Source: Shewanella maritima (GTDB lineage Bacteria > Pseudomonadota > Gammaproteobacteria > Enterobacterales > Shewanellaceae). From it: a DNA stretch of 64,000 nucleotides. Below, one piece after another: positions 1-8,111 of this stretch. The notes under the pieces are model-generated. The model worked only from the letters and a program-made list of their open reading frames with translations, had not been told where the DNA came from and ran no database searches. The DNA lies in contig NZ_CP036200.1 in the NCBI RefSeq assembly GCF_004295345.1, positions 2,161,001-2,225,000 of the forward strand, given 5' to 3'. Each line of letters begins with the position of its first letter. Position 1 is the first letter of the stretch. Made by a program: the position numbers and the translations under genes.

Positions 1-3
1 ATC

Positions 4-1359
4 ATGGCTCAACATTTTGACTATATCGCCCTAGGTGCAGGTAGTGGCGGCATTGCCTCAGCAAACCGTGCAGCCATGCGCGGAGCGAAAGTATTATTGA
101 TTGAAGCGCAGCACGTCGGCGGCACCTGTGTAAACGTAGGTTGTGTACCTAAAAAAGTCATGTGGTATGGCGCACACGTTGCCGAAGCCATGAACCTCTA
201 CGCCAAAGACTACGGCTTTGATGTCACTGTAAATAACTTCGACTGGAACAAACTTGTTGAAAGCCGCGAAGCCTATATTGGTCGCATTCACCAAGCTTAT
301 GGTCGTGGTTTTGAAAGCAACAAAGTTACCCTGCTTAACGGCTACGGCAAGTTCGTAAACAACAACACCATTGAAGTGAATGGCGAGCAATACACTGCAG
401 ACCATATTCTTATCGCCACTGGCGGCGCGCCGACCATTCCTAACATTCCAGGTGCCGAGCATGGTATCGACTCAAACGGTTTCTTTGAGCTGCGCGAGCA
501 GCCAAAACGAGTCGCCGTTGTCGGTGCAGGCTATATTGCCGTTGAGCTTGCCGGTGTCATGCATGCCCTAGGTAGCGAAACTCACCTACTTGTGCGTAAA
601 CATGCACCGCTACGTAACTTCGACCCAATCTTAACTGATGCACTGGTCGAGGCGATGGCAACAGACGGCCCAACACTGCACACTCACAGCATTCCAAAAC
701 AAGTTGTCAAAAATGATGATGGCAGCCTGACCCTTGAGCTTGAAAACGGTGAAAGCATCACAGTTGATACCCTAGTTTGGGCAATTGGCCGCTCACCAGC
801 AACGGGCAACATTGGTATTGAGAACACTGACGTACAGCTAGATGACAAAGGCTATGTGATTGTTGATGAACAGCAAAACACTACCGCAAAAGGCATTTAC
901 TGTGTTGGCGATATCATGAAAGGCGGTGTTGAACTCACCCCAGTTGCAGTGAAAGCTGGCCGACTGTTATCAGAGCGCTTATTTGGCGACATGCCAGATG
1001 CGAAGATGGATTACTCACTGATCCCAACTGTAGTATTTAGCCACCCTGCCATTGGCACCATGGGCTTAACTGAGCCAGAAGCGATTGAGCAATACGGCGA
1101 CGACAAGGTTAAAGTATACACTTCAACCTTCACCTCAATGTACACCGCAGTGACGGCGCACCGTCAAGCATGCAAAATGAAGCTAGTGTGCGCAGGTGAC
1201 GATGAAGTGGTTGTCGGTATTCACGGTATCGGTTTTGGTATGGATGAAATCCTCCAAGGCTTTGGCGTCGCAATGAAGATGGGCGCAACCAAAGCACAGT
1301 TTGATGCAGTTGTCGCAATTCACCCAACGGGTGCTGAAGAGTTTGTTACCATGCGCTAG
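4..1359 (+). CDS. gor: Glutathione-disulfide reductase
   Basis: NADPH-dependent flavoenzyme that reduces oxidised glutathione in the cytoplasm. The 451-residue protein is full length for the family. An FAD-binding GxGSGG motif lies near residues 11-16, and the redox disulfide motif [13 protein letters not shown] has its cysteines at 42 and 47. The NADPH-binding [11 protein letters not shown] segment is near residue 175, followed by an Arg-containing stretch (VRKHAPLR) typical of NADPH rather than NADH use. The C-terminal HPTGAEE supplies the active-site His and Glu. The ATG is only 3 bases from the window edge, so its ribosome site and promoter cannot be seen. A strong hairpin terminator follows. 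Confidence 0.96.
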   Translation: MAQHFDYIALGAGSGGIASANRAAMRGAKVLLIEAQHVGGTCVNVGCVPKKVMWYGAHVAEAMNLYAKDYGFDVTVNNFDWNKLVESREAYIGRIHQAYGRGFESNKVTLLNGYGKFVNNNTIEVNGEQYTADHILIATGGAPTIPNIPGAEHGIDSNGFFELREQPKRVAVVGAGYIAVELAGVMHALGSETHLLVRKHAPLRNFDPILTDALVEAMATDGPTLHTHSIPKQVVKNDDGSLTLELENGESITVDTLVWAIGRSPATGNIGIENTDVQLDDKGYVIVDEQQNTTAKGIYCVGDIMKGGVELTPVAVKAGRLLSERLFGDMPDAKMDYSLIPTVVFSHPAIGTMGLTEPEAIEQYGDDKVKVYTSTFTSMYTAVTAHRQACKMKLVCAGDDEVVVGIHGIGFGMDEILQGFGVAMKMGATKAQFDAVVAIHPTGAEEFVTMR

Positions 1360-1421
1360 TAGGTGCGCGTATAGAGCTGTGCGCTAAAAGCCAGACATTA
1401 GCCCATACCAATCAAATACTG

Positions 1422-1452
1422 AAAAGCTCGCGCATTTTGCGCGAGCTTTTTT
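1422..1452 (+). terminator. Rho-independent terminator after gor
   Basis: The stem AAAGCTCGCGCA pairs with TGCGCGAGCTTT and is followed by a T run. Nearly the same hairpin recurs at 6621-6652 and 8054-8087. It can also end leftward transcription from the nuclease-like gene at 1507. Confidence 0.85.
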
Positions 1453-1506
1453 ATTGGATGGTTGCACTTTTTCTAAATTATTTCTGGATAAGGGTGAGTT
1501 ATATGC

Positions 1507-3213
1507 TTAGCTAAACACAGATTCATTGAATAAGTCCTCAAGATAATGAAAAGGAACTGGATATCGGTAGCAGCGACAAGCTGTTAGTACCAAAGGAGCC
1601 TTGCCTTTAGTAACAGCTGACATACTCTTAAACGAGTCAGCTTTACCACACTCTTGCTTTATGTGCTCTAGCGCCTCGCTTCCATTCATTGGAAAGTTTG
1701 TTGACGCTGAACCATGCGTATCTGAGTTAGAGTACATATATTGCTCACTGTCTTGGTTTGGATACCAATACTGTAAAGTGCTGTGTGTAAGTTTATCCGT
1801 GGCAAACTTCTCCAAATTTTGGCTTACCGAATCTAGTTTGTGCATAGAACAAAAAACAGCTAATAGTGGGTATAAGACACTAGCTTTTGTAACTTTATTC
1901 TTATAGCCATCGGTCTTATCTATATTTCTATGTTCAAGCAGCTTTTCATAAGAATTATGCACAATTGGATACATTCCATCACACTCGAAAGATAAAGTGC
2001 ACCTATTGACAATTTCCGATAGCCAGCTTCGTACAAACCTATCAAGCGCAGAATTATTTGAAAGCAAGGTTAAGGCTAAACCAAGGTCAATTGCCTGTGA
2101 GTCTTTGTACGGAGACAACAACATAGGATTATTAACAACCAAGAGATTAAGTGACTTTGTTATCTCTTCTAGGCGAAGACGAACTCTTTCCTGTTCTTCA
2201 CTTTCTCCATCTACTGGTGGATTCTCTGCATAACTTTTTGTGAGTAAATCCAATGTCCAGTGCCCTTTGACCGCCAAGCGACCGAGTACATCAAACAGTT
2301 TAATATTTACATCAATAGAGCATGGTGATTGAACCGCATGAGAAAGGGCATATTTAAATTTAACATAGGGTATTAAACATTGGTCCACGTAACAGTCAGT
2401 TACTTGGTTATACGTATCTAAAATACTGCTGAATGATTTTGAAGGTTTATTCCTTCCTGTGTAGAAATCTTTGACTTTATCCCAAGCCAGCAGCAATGCT
2501 CGCTCCGATGAAAGATATGCAGCTTCTAGGTTTCCTCCACCCCGACACCATGAAAATAAAACCCATAAGCAAACGTTAACCCGAGTTACGGACGATGCAA
2601 CTGAGTCTGCATCAATAGCATTTGACAACACTTCATCAATCAATAGTGAGAAATGTTTACTTGAACTCTCAGGTTCTTCAAGTAAAGCCAAGGATTTCCT
2701 TAATAAAGCCTGACTGGAGCTAGGCAGCAACTCTTCTTTCAGCAAGTACTGTTGAATAAGCTCTGAAAGCTTATCGCCATTCCACTCTTCAAAAGAAATA
2801 TTTTCTCGCGTATTCCTATGTTCATAGCCTGAGACCTCCTGCCTAATTCCTGAGTTAACATCCCCACCAAAACATAAGCAGATGACTATTTTTTTATCTC
2901 TGTGTTCAGGTGGTAGGCGACTGGGAATAAATGAGTCTTGAATCTCATCTAATGAAGGTCGAAGCGCTTGGTCAGTACTCCCATTCCAGGTTTCACGAGT
3001 AAGGTTTCCAGACTTTACCGAAAACAAATAAACTTTTTCTTCCAGACCATTTACTTGACCTACAGCTGCGATATCAACGCCATACTCTTTAACGCCACGA
3101 GTAGGTGAGATGAACACATTCATTCCCATACAACTCAAGAGATCTGGTAATACCGCATCCAATTCCTTGCGCTCTTTGAGCGAGGCTAAGTATTGCTTAA
3201 GAATTAGCTTCAT
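1507..3213 (-). CDS. Predicted PD-(D/E)xK nuclease-like protein, second gene of an overlapping pair
   Basis: 568-residue protein of unknown function. The N-terminal 150 residues resemble the restriction-endonuclease fold (Mrr/VSR-like): a helix with acidic residues, then GVD47 and, 18 residues on, S65-V-K67 at the end of a beta strand (FSVKSGN). This fits D-x(n)-(E/Q/S)xK, although the usual Glu/Gln is a Ser. An alternating hydrophobic strand (KKIVICLCFGG) and a W-x-G-D-K-L-x-E-L segment near residue 145 also recur in nuclease-like domains. The remaining 400 residues look helical. The gene overlaps the 3' end of its upstream partner by 17 bp, so the two are probably co-translated. It could be a DNA-targeting defence effector. 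The nuclease call rests on motifs seen by eye; no catalytic assignment is certain. Confidence 0.55.
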   Translation of the reverse strand: MKLILKQYLASLKERKELDAVLPDLLSCMGMNVFISPTRGVKEYGVDIAAVGQVNGLEEKVYLFSVKSGNLTRETWNGSTDQALRPSLDEIQDSFIPSRLPPEHRDKKIVICLCFGGDVNSGIRQEVSGYEHRNTRENISFEEWNGDKLSELIQQYLLKEELLPSSSQALLRKSLALLEEPESSSKHFSLLIDEVLSNAIDADSVASSVTRVNVCLWVLFSWCRGGGNLEAAYLSSERALLLAWDKVKDFYTGRNKPSKSFSSILDTYNQVTDCYVDQCLIPYVKFKYALSHAVQSPCSIDVNIKLFDVLGRLAVKGHWTLDLLTKSYAENPPVDGESEEQERVRLRLEEITKSLNLLVVNNPMLLSPYKDSQAIDLGLALTLLSNNSALDRFVRSWLSEIVNRCTLSFECDGMYPIVHNSYEKLLEHRNIDKTDGYKNKVTKASVLYPLLAVFCSMHKLDSVSQNLEKFATDKLTHSTLQYWYPNQDSEQYMYSNSDTHGSASTNFPMNGSEALEHIKQECGKADSFKSMSAVTKGKAPLVLTACRCYRYPVPFHYLEDLFNESVFS

Positions 3214-4939
3214 TTTTCATTCTCTCACAACGGTAAACTCGTAAAGTGTAATCTAGCGACTCTGGATCTAAGACGTTTAACCTCGGCAATTCAGTCGAAT
3301 AGGAAAAAGGCTGCATTTGCACCTCTTGTCGTACTTGCTCTCCATCCCCTAGTTGCATGTAATAAAATGAGCTATTGCCATATAAGAGCGTCTGCTTCGT
3401 TGCTATCAAATCTAAAAATGATCCTTTTGATGAATCTTCATAAGCCGCCTGCATACTCTTGTTAGATTCTTTCCAATAAAGGCTTATATTTTCTCTGGGG
3501 GCCTTCAACTCTTTTAACTCAGAAACTTTTTCAATATCAGAATGATAAGCTTGGAGCTTAGCAAGCAATTGCTCACATGTATGTGCTTGAAAGCCCCTAT
3601 CAATACACGATCGTAAGAATCGCTTTAGCTCCCTTGGATAACTTAAAAGCAAGGGTTCATACAAAAGCCGCTCAAGCTCTTCACGTGTAGTTTTCGAAGT
3701 TGATTCGGAAATAGATAAAATGAAACTTGCCGCCGCAATAGGTCGTGTAAACAGCCAACCGACAACCTTGTGGCTAACAAACACTTGCTTCACTTCATCA
3801 TCTAGCATTGCTACGTCAGCGTTTAGCTCAATATCTTTACCCGTTACATCACGAAGTAAATCTAAGACCCCATGACAAAGTACGCGATCACCGGACAAAA
3901 ACCACTTTGTCACGACGTGATTGAGTAGCTCTCGGTGCTTGCTCAGTAATTCTCTGGAAAGGTCATCCAATTGGGAGAACTTCACGCCCACAGCCAAAAT
4001 CGACTCTAATAGCTCTAGCACAAGGGAAGAAGCTCCCTTTCTAGCTAGATTGACCAACAAATGATCGACATTATCTATGATGCCTTGATGCTCAGGAGAA
4101 ACATTTGCGAACTGTTTTACCAGAAGCCCTAGAACCTCCTCCGGTAGATCGATTCGCTGAAAAGCAACAATATGCGATATAACATAGAGAACCTCTGGAG
4201 GAGCTCCCTCAACAAACCTAAGTAGAAAATGTTCAATCTGCGACCAGTAAGACGGGAATGCACCTCCAAAGTTAATTACTGCCCGCAGTATCGAAGAACG
4301 GCTGTCACTTTCATGCTCGCCCTCGGCGCTGCCGCTAAGTAGCTCCCAAATGAGATTAGCCTGAGTTTCATCTACATCAAGCTTTCCCAAAGTAAAATAG
4401 GCTTGGCTTCTGACCATTTCATTTCTATTAGCAATTAGGTTTTCTGTCGTTTGAATAGCATCAGTCATACGATCTGAGCCGTATGCGAGGATTGAGCTGG
4501 AGAGAAAAGGGGCATATGCACTTAGCTCACTCTGCGCAAGGATAAATCCAATACTATCTCCGGGACGATGCGCTTCCACACTACAGAAACGTTCAAATGC
4601 CTGATAAACACCACCAATAGCCAAGTCTCTACCAGCCTGATGCGTGAGATGAACCAGACAGCGCAGGACGTCTTCAACACTTGCATCTAGTGAAGGTAAC
4701 GTACTTTCAAAGGCGTGCAGAATGGTGAAAAAATCGTATCTATTGGAGCTTTTATCAACTCCTCTTATTATCTCGACAAGATCAATCTCTCTTGCGTTGT
4801 GCAGCTGAAACAACGCATCTTTCAAGACCTTATCTTCAGACTGTATTTCCTCAACATACAAATCGTCAATCTGCGCAAGCAGACCTTCTGCCGTTTCACT
4901 TGCATCTAACAGCCTAGCCTTTGTTTCTTCTAATAACAT
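3197..4939 (-). CDS. Large helical-repeat protein, partner of the nuclease-like gene
   Basis: 580-residue protein that I do not recognise. It is almost wholly alpha-helical, with repeated amphipathic helix pairs of about 35-40 residues (around 130-420) that suggest HEAT/ARM-like packing. I see no signal peptide, membrane segment, Walker motif or zinc site. The ATG is preceded by TAGGGGCG at suitable spacing, which supports this start. It is the promoter-proximal gene of a two-gene leftward operon and overlaps the nuclease-like gene by 17 bp. A scaffold or target-recognition partner for the nuclease is an inference from this arrangement only. The pair sits between housekeeping gor and the hydrolase island, as a mobile accessory cassette would. 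Confidence 0.6.
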   Translation of the reverse strand: MLLEETKARLLDASETAEGLLAQIDDLYVEEIQSEDKVLKDALFQLHNAREIDLVEIIRGVDKSSNRYDFFTILHAFESTLPSLDASVEDVLRCLVHLTHQAGRDLAIGGVYQAFERFCSVEAHRPGDSIGFILAQSELSAYAPFLSSSILAYGSDRMTDAIQTTENLIANRNEMVRSQAYFTLGKLDVDETQANLIWELLSGSAEGEHESDSRSSILRAVINFGGAFPSYWSQIEHFLLRFVEGAPPEVLYVISHIVAFQRIDLPEEVLGLLVKQFANVSPEHQGIIDNVDHLLVNLARKGASSLVLELLESILAVGVKFSQLDDLSRELLSKHRELLNHVVTKWFLSGDRVLCHGVLDLLRDVTGKDIELNADVAMLDDEVKQVFVSHKVVGWLFTRPIAAASFILSISESTSKTTREELERLLYEPLLLSYPRELKRFLRSCIDRGFQAHTCEQLLAKLQAYHSDIEKVSELKELKAPRENISLYWKESNKSMQAAYEDSSKGSFLDLIATKQTLLYGNSSFYYMQLGDGEQVRQEVQMQPFSYSTELPRLNVLDPESLDYTLRVYRCERMKNEANS

Positions 4940-5280
4940 TCAACGCCCCTAGCTCAACAACCAAAAAGCACTTTGCTGGATAAGGAAAATTAGATCAAAT
5001 AAAAGTGTTTGAATTGAGATTTGAAGAAACTCCAAAGCGTTTTGGGGCATAAATGATCTAGGTAGCACTATCCTCCAGCCCCCTTTAATCTCAATTTTAA
5101 AGCAACTAACCTGCTCAGAAAAAGCTAAGCCCCTTATCTCCCAAACCTTAAACCCTGGGTTAAAGGTTCTTACACGCACCCATGTCGGACTTATCGTTTA
5201 ATAGAGCCATAGCAAAACGATAACCCAGTGGCGAACTTGATTTAACCACTACCGAATTTAACCGACAGAAGGTACATCCC
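4940..5280. other. Intergenic region, divergent promoter zone
   Basis: 341 bp separate the leftward two-gene operon from the rightward serine hydrolase. An open frame on the minus strand (4949-5179) has no convincing ribosome site and no recognisable protein character. I see no clear terminator, operator or repeat. Promoters for both flanking units must lie here. Confidence 0.4.
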
Positions 5281-6600
5281 ATGAAAAAGACACTACTCGC
5301 ACTAGTCATCGCATCAATCACAATGAGCGCTTCTGCATTGGATCTAGAAGGTGCAGACAAATACAAATCTTACGAAGAGCTTGGCATCATGCAGCCAGTT
5401 AGTGGCATCGTTGTTCCTGACGATAAGCAAGTGACTGCTAAAAACGCCATCTTTGGTGTGCCATACAACCGTTATGCATACCAACATATGCGCGAGTTCT
5501 TCGCATCAACTGATGTTGCACCTGCTAAGCAAGCTATTGAACTTGAGCGTGCTATCGACAACTCAGTTGAAAACATCAAAGTGAACAACGCAGACGGTGA
5601 AGCACGCACCTTCGACCAGTTCATGGATGAGACCTGGGGCGATTCAATCATCGTGGTACATGGTGGCAAGGTTGTTTATGAAAACTACCGCAACGGCATG
5701 ACCAAAGACCAACCACACCAAATGATGTCAGTCACTAAGTCATTCGGTGGTCTAGCGGCGATGATGGCTGTTGAAGACGGTAAGATTAACCCTAACGACA
5801 AGGTATCTAAGTACGTACCAGAATTAGCCGAAGACCGTGCTTTTGGTGGCGCAACCGTTCAACAAGTGATGGATATGACCAACTCGATGAACTACAACGA
5901 AGACTACGCCGACCCTGAAGCCGACGTTGCAAGGTATGGCGCAGTGCTTGGCTGGCTACCTAAGCAAGAAGGTAAATCATACCCAAATAACATGTATGGT
6001 TTCTTGCAAGACATTAAGCTGGAAAAAGGACTAGAACATGGTGAAATTTTCCACTACCAAACACCAAAAACTGACGCGCTAAACTGGGTAACTGGCAATG
6101 CAACTGGCGCAACCTTTGCCGACTTCGTTCAAGATGACCTATGGGCTAAGTTAGGTACAACAGGTGACACTTATGTATTAGTTGACCCAGTTGGTCTAGC
6201 GGTAGCAGGTGGCGGCTTAAATGCTAGCCCAGACAACCTAGCTAAGTTTGCCGCAATGATGCTAAACGATGGTCAATTCAATGGTGAGCAAGTGGTGCCA
6301 AAAGCGGTTATCGACCAACTAGCAGCAGGTGGTAGCACTGAAGCATTCGGCAAAGGCCCAGATGCAAGCAACAATATGCCAGCAGGTGAATGGAGCTACC
6401 GAGGTCAATGGTGGGTCAGCCATGAAGAAGGTGCAGAAGCATTCATGGCGATTGGTATTCACGGCCAATGGATTTACATCGATGTTGAGCGCGACGTAGC
6501 CATTGTTAAGCAATCTTCTCAGCCTAAATCAGTGACTCCAGCACAAGAGCGCTACGACCTAAACGGCCTACGTGCACTGGTTAACCACTTTGCAAAGTAA
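5281..6600 (+). CDS. Exported serine hydrolase, beta-lactamase family (class C / esterase / 6-aminohexanoate-oligomer hydrolase type)
   Basis: 439-residue periplasmic enzyme of the penicillin-binding-protein-like serine hydrolase fold, which contains esterases, aminohydrolases and NylB-type amide hydrolases. The signal peptide MKKTLLALVIASITMSASA ends in ASA. The nucleophile motif is S150-V-T-K153. A Tyr-rich segment with YNE follows the next helices, and HGQW near residue 395 sits where the K/HxG motif of the third strand lies. Substrate is unknown. It is the first of five exported hydrolases in this island but, unlike the others, has no divergent LysR gene. Its last 30 codons and terminator are duplicated at 7943-8110. 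Confidence 0.85.
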   Translation: MKKTLLALVIASITMSASALDLEGADKYKSYEELGIMQPVSGIVVPDDKQVTAKNAIFGVPYNRYAYQHMREFFASTDVAPAKQAIELERAIDNSVENIKVNNADGEARTFDQFMDETWGDSIIVVHGGKVVYENYRNGMTKDQPHQMMSVTKSFGGLAAMMAVEDGKINPNDKVSKYVPELAEDRAFGGATVQQVMDMTNSMNYNEDYADPEADVARYGAVLGWLPKQEGKSYPNNMYGFLQDIKLEKGLEHGEIFHYQTPKTDALNWVTGNATGATFADFVQDDLWAKLGTTGDTYVLVDPVGLAVAGGGLNASPDNLAKFAAMMLNDGQFNGEQVVPKAVIDQLAAGGSTEAFGKGPDASNNMPAGEWSYRGQWWVSHEEGAEAFMAIGIHGQWIYIDVERDVAIVKQSSQPKSVTPAQERYDLNGLRALVNHFAK

Positions 6601-6676
6601 GTAGCAAAGGCCTTAAAAGTAAAAAGCTCGCGCATTAGCGCGAGCTTTTTTATTGGTAGAAGTATTAACAATCCAA
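6511..6676 (+). repeat. Direct repeat copy 1: 3' end of serine hydrolase plus terminator
   Basis: About 166 bp, from inside the last 30 codons of the serine hydrolase through its terminator to just past the TTGGTAGAAGTATTAA segment. It matches 7943-8110 with only scattered differences. This shows a past duplication of the serine-hydrolase 3' end. Confidence 0.9.
6621..6652 (+). terminator. Rho-independent terminator after serine hydrolase
   Basis: AAAAAGCTCGCGC-atta-GCGCGAGCTTTTT followed by T-rich sequence. The same hairpin follows gor and the duplicated tail at 8054. Confidence 0.88.
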
Positions 6677-6878
6677 GCATTATAAAAGCGCTTTTAATTT
6701 AACGCCTTACCAATCGACGCCCCCTCTATTCGATGACTCCAAGGGAGCATTGACAACCTAAAAGGGAGTTCAACTGCGCTGCGTATACAAAGTATCAACA
6801 GCATGCTTTGTACGTGCGGGATAAAAATAGAAGATAACCGCAAACTATGGCCCTTGACTCAATTTTAGAAAAATTAAC
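6653..6878. other. Intergenic region with a relic of an Ntn-hydrolase promoter region
   Basis: About 226 bp without a gene. Bases 6684-6717 closely match 9232-9264, which is the leader of the Ntn hydrolase gene at 8112-9179. Here the match starts only about 30 bp after the terminator; in the other copy a complete hydrolase gene lies between. I read this as the scar of a deleted hydrolase gene. The remainder (6718-6878) holds nothing I recognise except a possible -35-like TTGACT at 6854 for the next gene. Confidence 0.5.
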
Positions 6879-6924
6879 ATGTTGCTTTTGTCAACATGAG
6901 CACGTATGTTGACAAAAGCAACAT
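6879..6924. promoter_or_regulatory. Perfect 19-bp inverted repeat upstream of marR-GNAT, probable autoregulatory operator
   Basis: The left arm ATGTTGCTTTTGTCAACAT (6879-6897) and right arm ATGTTGACAAAAGCAACAT (6906-6924) are exact reverse complements separated by 8 bp. Each arm is itself a near-palindrome of the form GTTG-N7-CAAC, so two adjacent dimer sites are likely. MarR-family proteins usually bind such sites over their own promoters. The right arm ends 20 bp before the chosen ATG, so bound protein would block transcription. The transcript could also fold into a long hairpin. Confidence 0.8.
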
Positions 6925-6943
6925 ACTAATGGGAGGGAAATTA

Positions 6944-7864
6944 ATGACAAATTTAGACAAAACTGTATATGAAGTTCGAAGCTTTAATAGATTTCACACT
7001 AAGTTAGTCGGTGCATTAGATGAAGGGTTGTTAGCCTCTAACTTCCCATTAGTACAAGTCAGAATTCTTTTTGAATTGGCAAACAACGAAAATTTAGCCG
7101 CTGCGGATTTAATTGAACGACTATCTATAGATAGAGGTTATTTGAGCAGAATGATTTCGGCACTTAGCCAACAAGGTTTGATAAATAAAGCCCCAGATGC
7201 AAAAAATAAGAAACGAATAGTGTTATCTCTATCTGACTCTGGCAAGGAAATTTTTGACCAGTTAGATAGTGCATCTTCACGAGAAATAAGTGAGCTGATC
7301 TCCACTTTATCTCACCAAGAGCGATCTGAGTTGGTATCTGCCCTTAGGAAAGTTCGTCGCATGCTAGGAGAGCAACCAAGCAAACGAGAATATAGCTTGC
7401 GTGAACCCAAACCTGGAGACATGGGTTGGATAACCCACAGACAGGGATTGTTATATAACAATGAATATCAATGGGATTGGAAATTTGAAGCATTGGTTAG
7501 TCAAATTGTCGGCGACTTTGTCGTCAACTTTAATCCAGAATATGAACGCTGCTGGATAGCGGAAATGAATGGCGAAGTTGTCGGCTCAGTGTTCATTGTC
7601 CGTGAAAGTGATACGACCGCAAAACTACGACTTCTGTATGTAGAGCAAGCAGCGAGAGGGTTAGGCTTGGGCCAAAAATTGGTAGATGAGTGTATTAGCT
7701 TCTCACGCACTAAGGGCTATCAACGTATTGAACTTTGGACTAACTCTGTCTTGCACTCGGCTCGCAAAATCTACGAAGCTGCAGGCTTTAAGCTCATCAA
7801 AGAAGAGCCTCACCATAGCTTTGGTCAGGATCTCATTGGGCAAGTATGGGCACTTGATCTATAA
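6944..7864 (+). CDS. MarR-type regulator fused to a GNAT acetyltransferase
   Basis: Two-domain protein: an N-terminal winged-helix MarR domain (about residues 1-145, with recognition segment SIDRGYLSRMISALSQQGLI) joined to a C-terminal GNAT domain (about 150-306) with acetyl-CoA loop RGLGLGQKLV and the late motif YEAAGF. The fusion is known in bacteria as bifunctional MarR/GNAT proteins; its substrate here is unknown. I chose the ATG at 6944 because GGGAGG lies 7 bases upstream. An in-frame ATG at 6896 would sit inside the palindrome. The gene lies between the two copies of the serine-hydrolase tail repeat, so it entered or was trapped during rearrangement of the island. Confidence 0.85.
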   Translation: MTNLDKTVYEVRSFNRFHTKLVGALDEGLLASNFPLVQVRILFELANNENLAAADLIERLSIDRGYLSRMISALSQQGLINKAPDAKNKKRIVLSLSDSGKEIFDQLDSASSREISELISTLSHQERSELVSALRKVRRMLGEQPSKREYSLREPKPGDMGWITHRQGLLYNNEYQWDWKFEALVSQIVGDFVVNFNPEYERCWIAEMNGEVVGSVFIVRESDTTAKLRLLYVEQAARGLGLGQKLVDECISFSRTKGYQRIELWTNSVLHSARKIYEAAGFKLIKEEPHHSFGQDLIGQVWALDL

Positions 7865-7942
7865 CAAGCGCACCTCACAAAAACACTTTTAAACAGAATG
7901 AAGATGTCCAACTGCAGTGCTGTGATTGGCTGGCGACGTAAA

Positions 7943-8032
7943 CAATCTTCTCAACCTAAATCAGTGACTCCGGCACAAGAGCGTTACGATCTAAACGGCC
8001 TGCGTGCACTGGTTAACCACTTTGCAAAGTAA
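7943..8032 (+). pseudogene. Remnant of a second serine hydrolase gene (last 30 codons)
   Basis: In frame it encodes QSSQPKSVTPAQERYDLNGL and the same ending HFAK-stop as the intact gene at 5281-6600, with mostly synonymous differences. No start codon, signal peptide or catalytic region remains. The largely silent divergence suggests that the copy was once a functional gene and later lost its 5' portion. Confidence 0.85.
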
Positions 8033-8053
8033 GCAGTAAAGGTCTTTAAAAGT

Positions 8054-8087
8054 AAAAAGCTCGCGCATTTGCGCGAGCTTTTTTTAT
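8054..8087. terminator. Bidirectional terminator between gene remnant and Ntn hydrolase
   Basis: AAAAAGCTCGCGC-attt-GCGCGAGCTTTTTTT. The A-rich left flank makes it usable in both directions. It now ends the leftward Ntn hydrolase gene, whose stop codon is at 8112. Confidence 0.85.
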
Positions 8088-8111
8088 TGGTAGAAGTATT
8101 AATACTCCAAC

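Larger units (their letters stand above)
7943..8110 (+). repeat. Direct repeat copy 2: orphan serine-hydrolase tail plus terminator
   Basis: Second copy of 6511-6676. Homology starts abruptly at CAATCTTCTC and ends within the intergenic bases next to the Ntn hydrolase stop. Just upstream, GCGACGTA is shared with copy 1, but a 10-bp piece is missing here. Confidence 0.9.

Noticed and set aside
4949..5179. 76-codon minus-strand frame upstream of the nuclease-like operon
   Set aside because: No ribosome site, and it would occupy the divergent promoter region; no recognisable domain.
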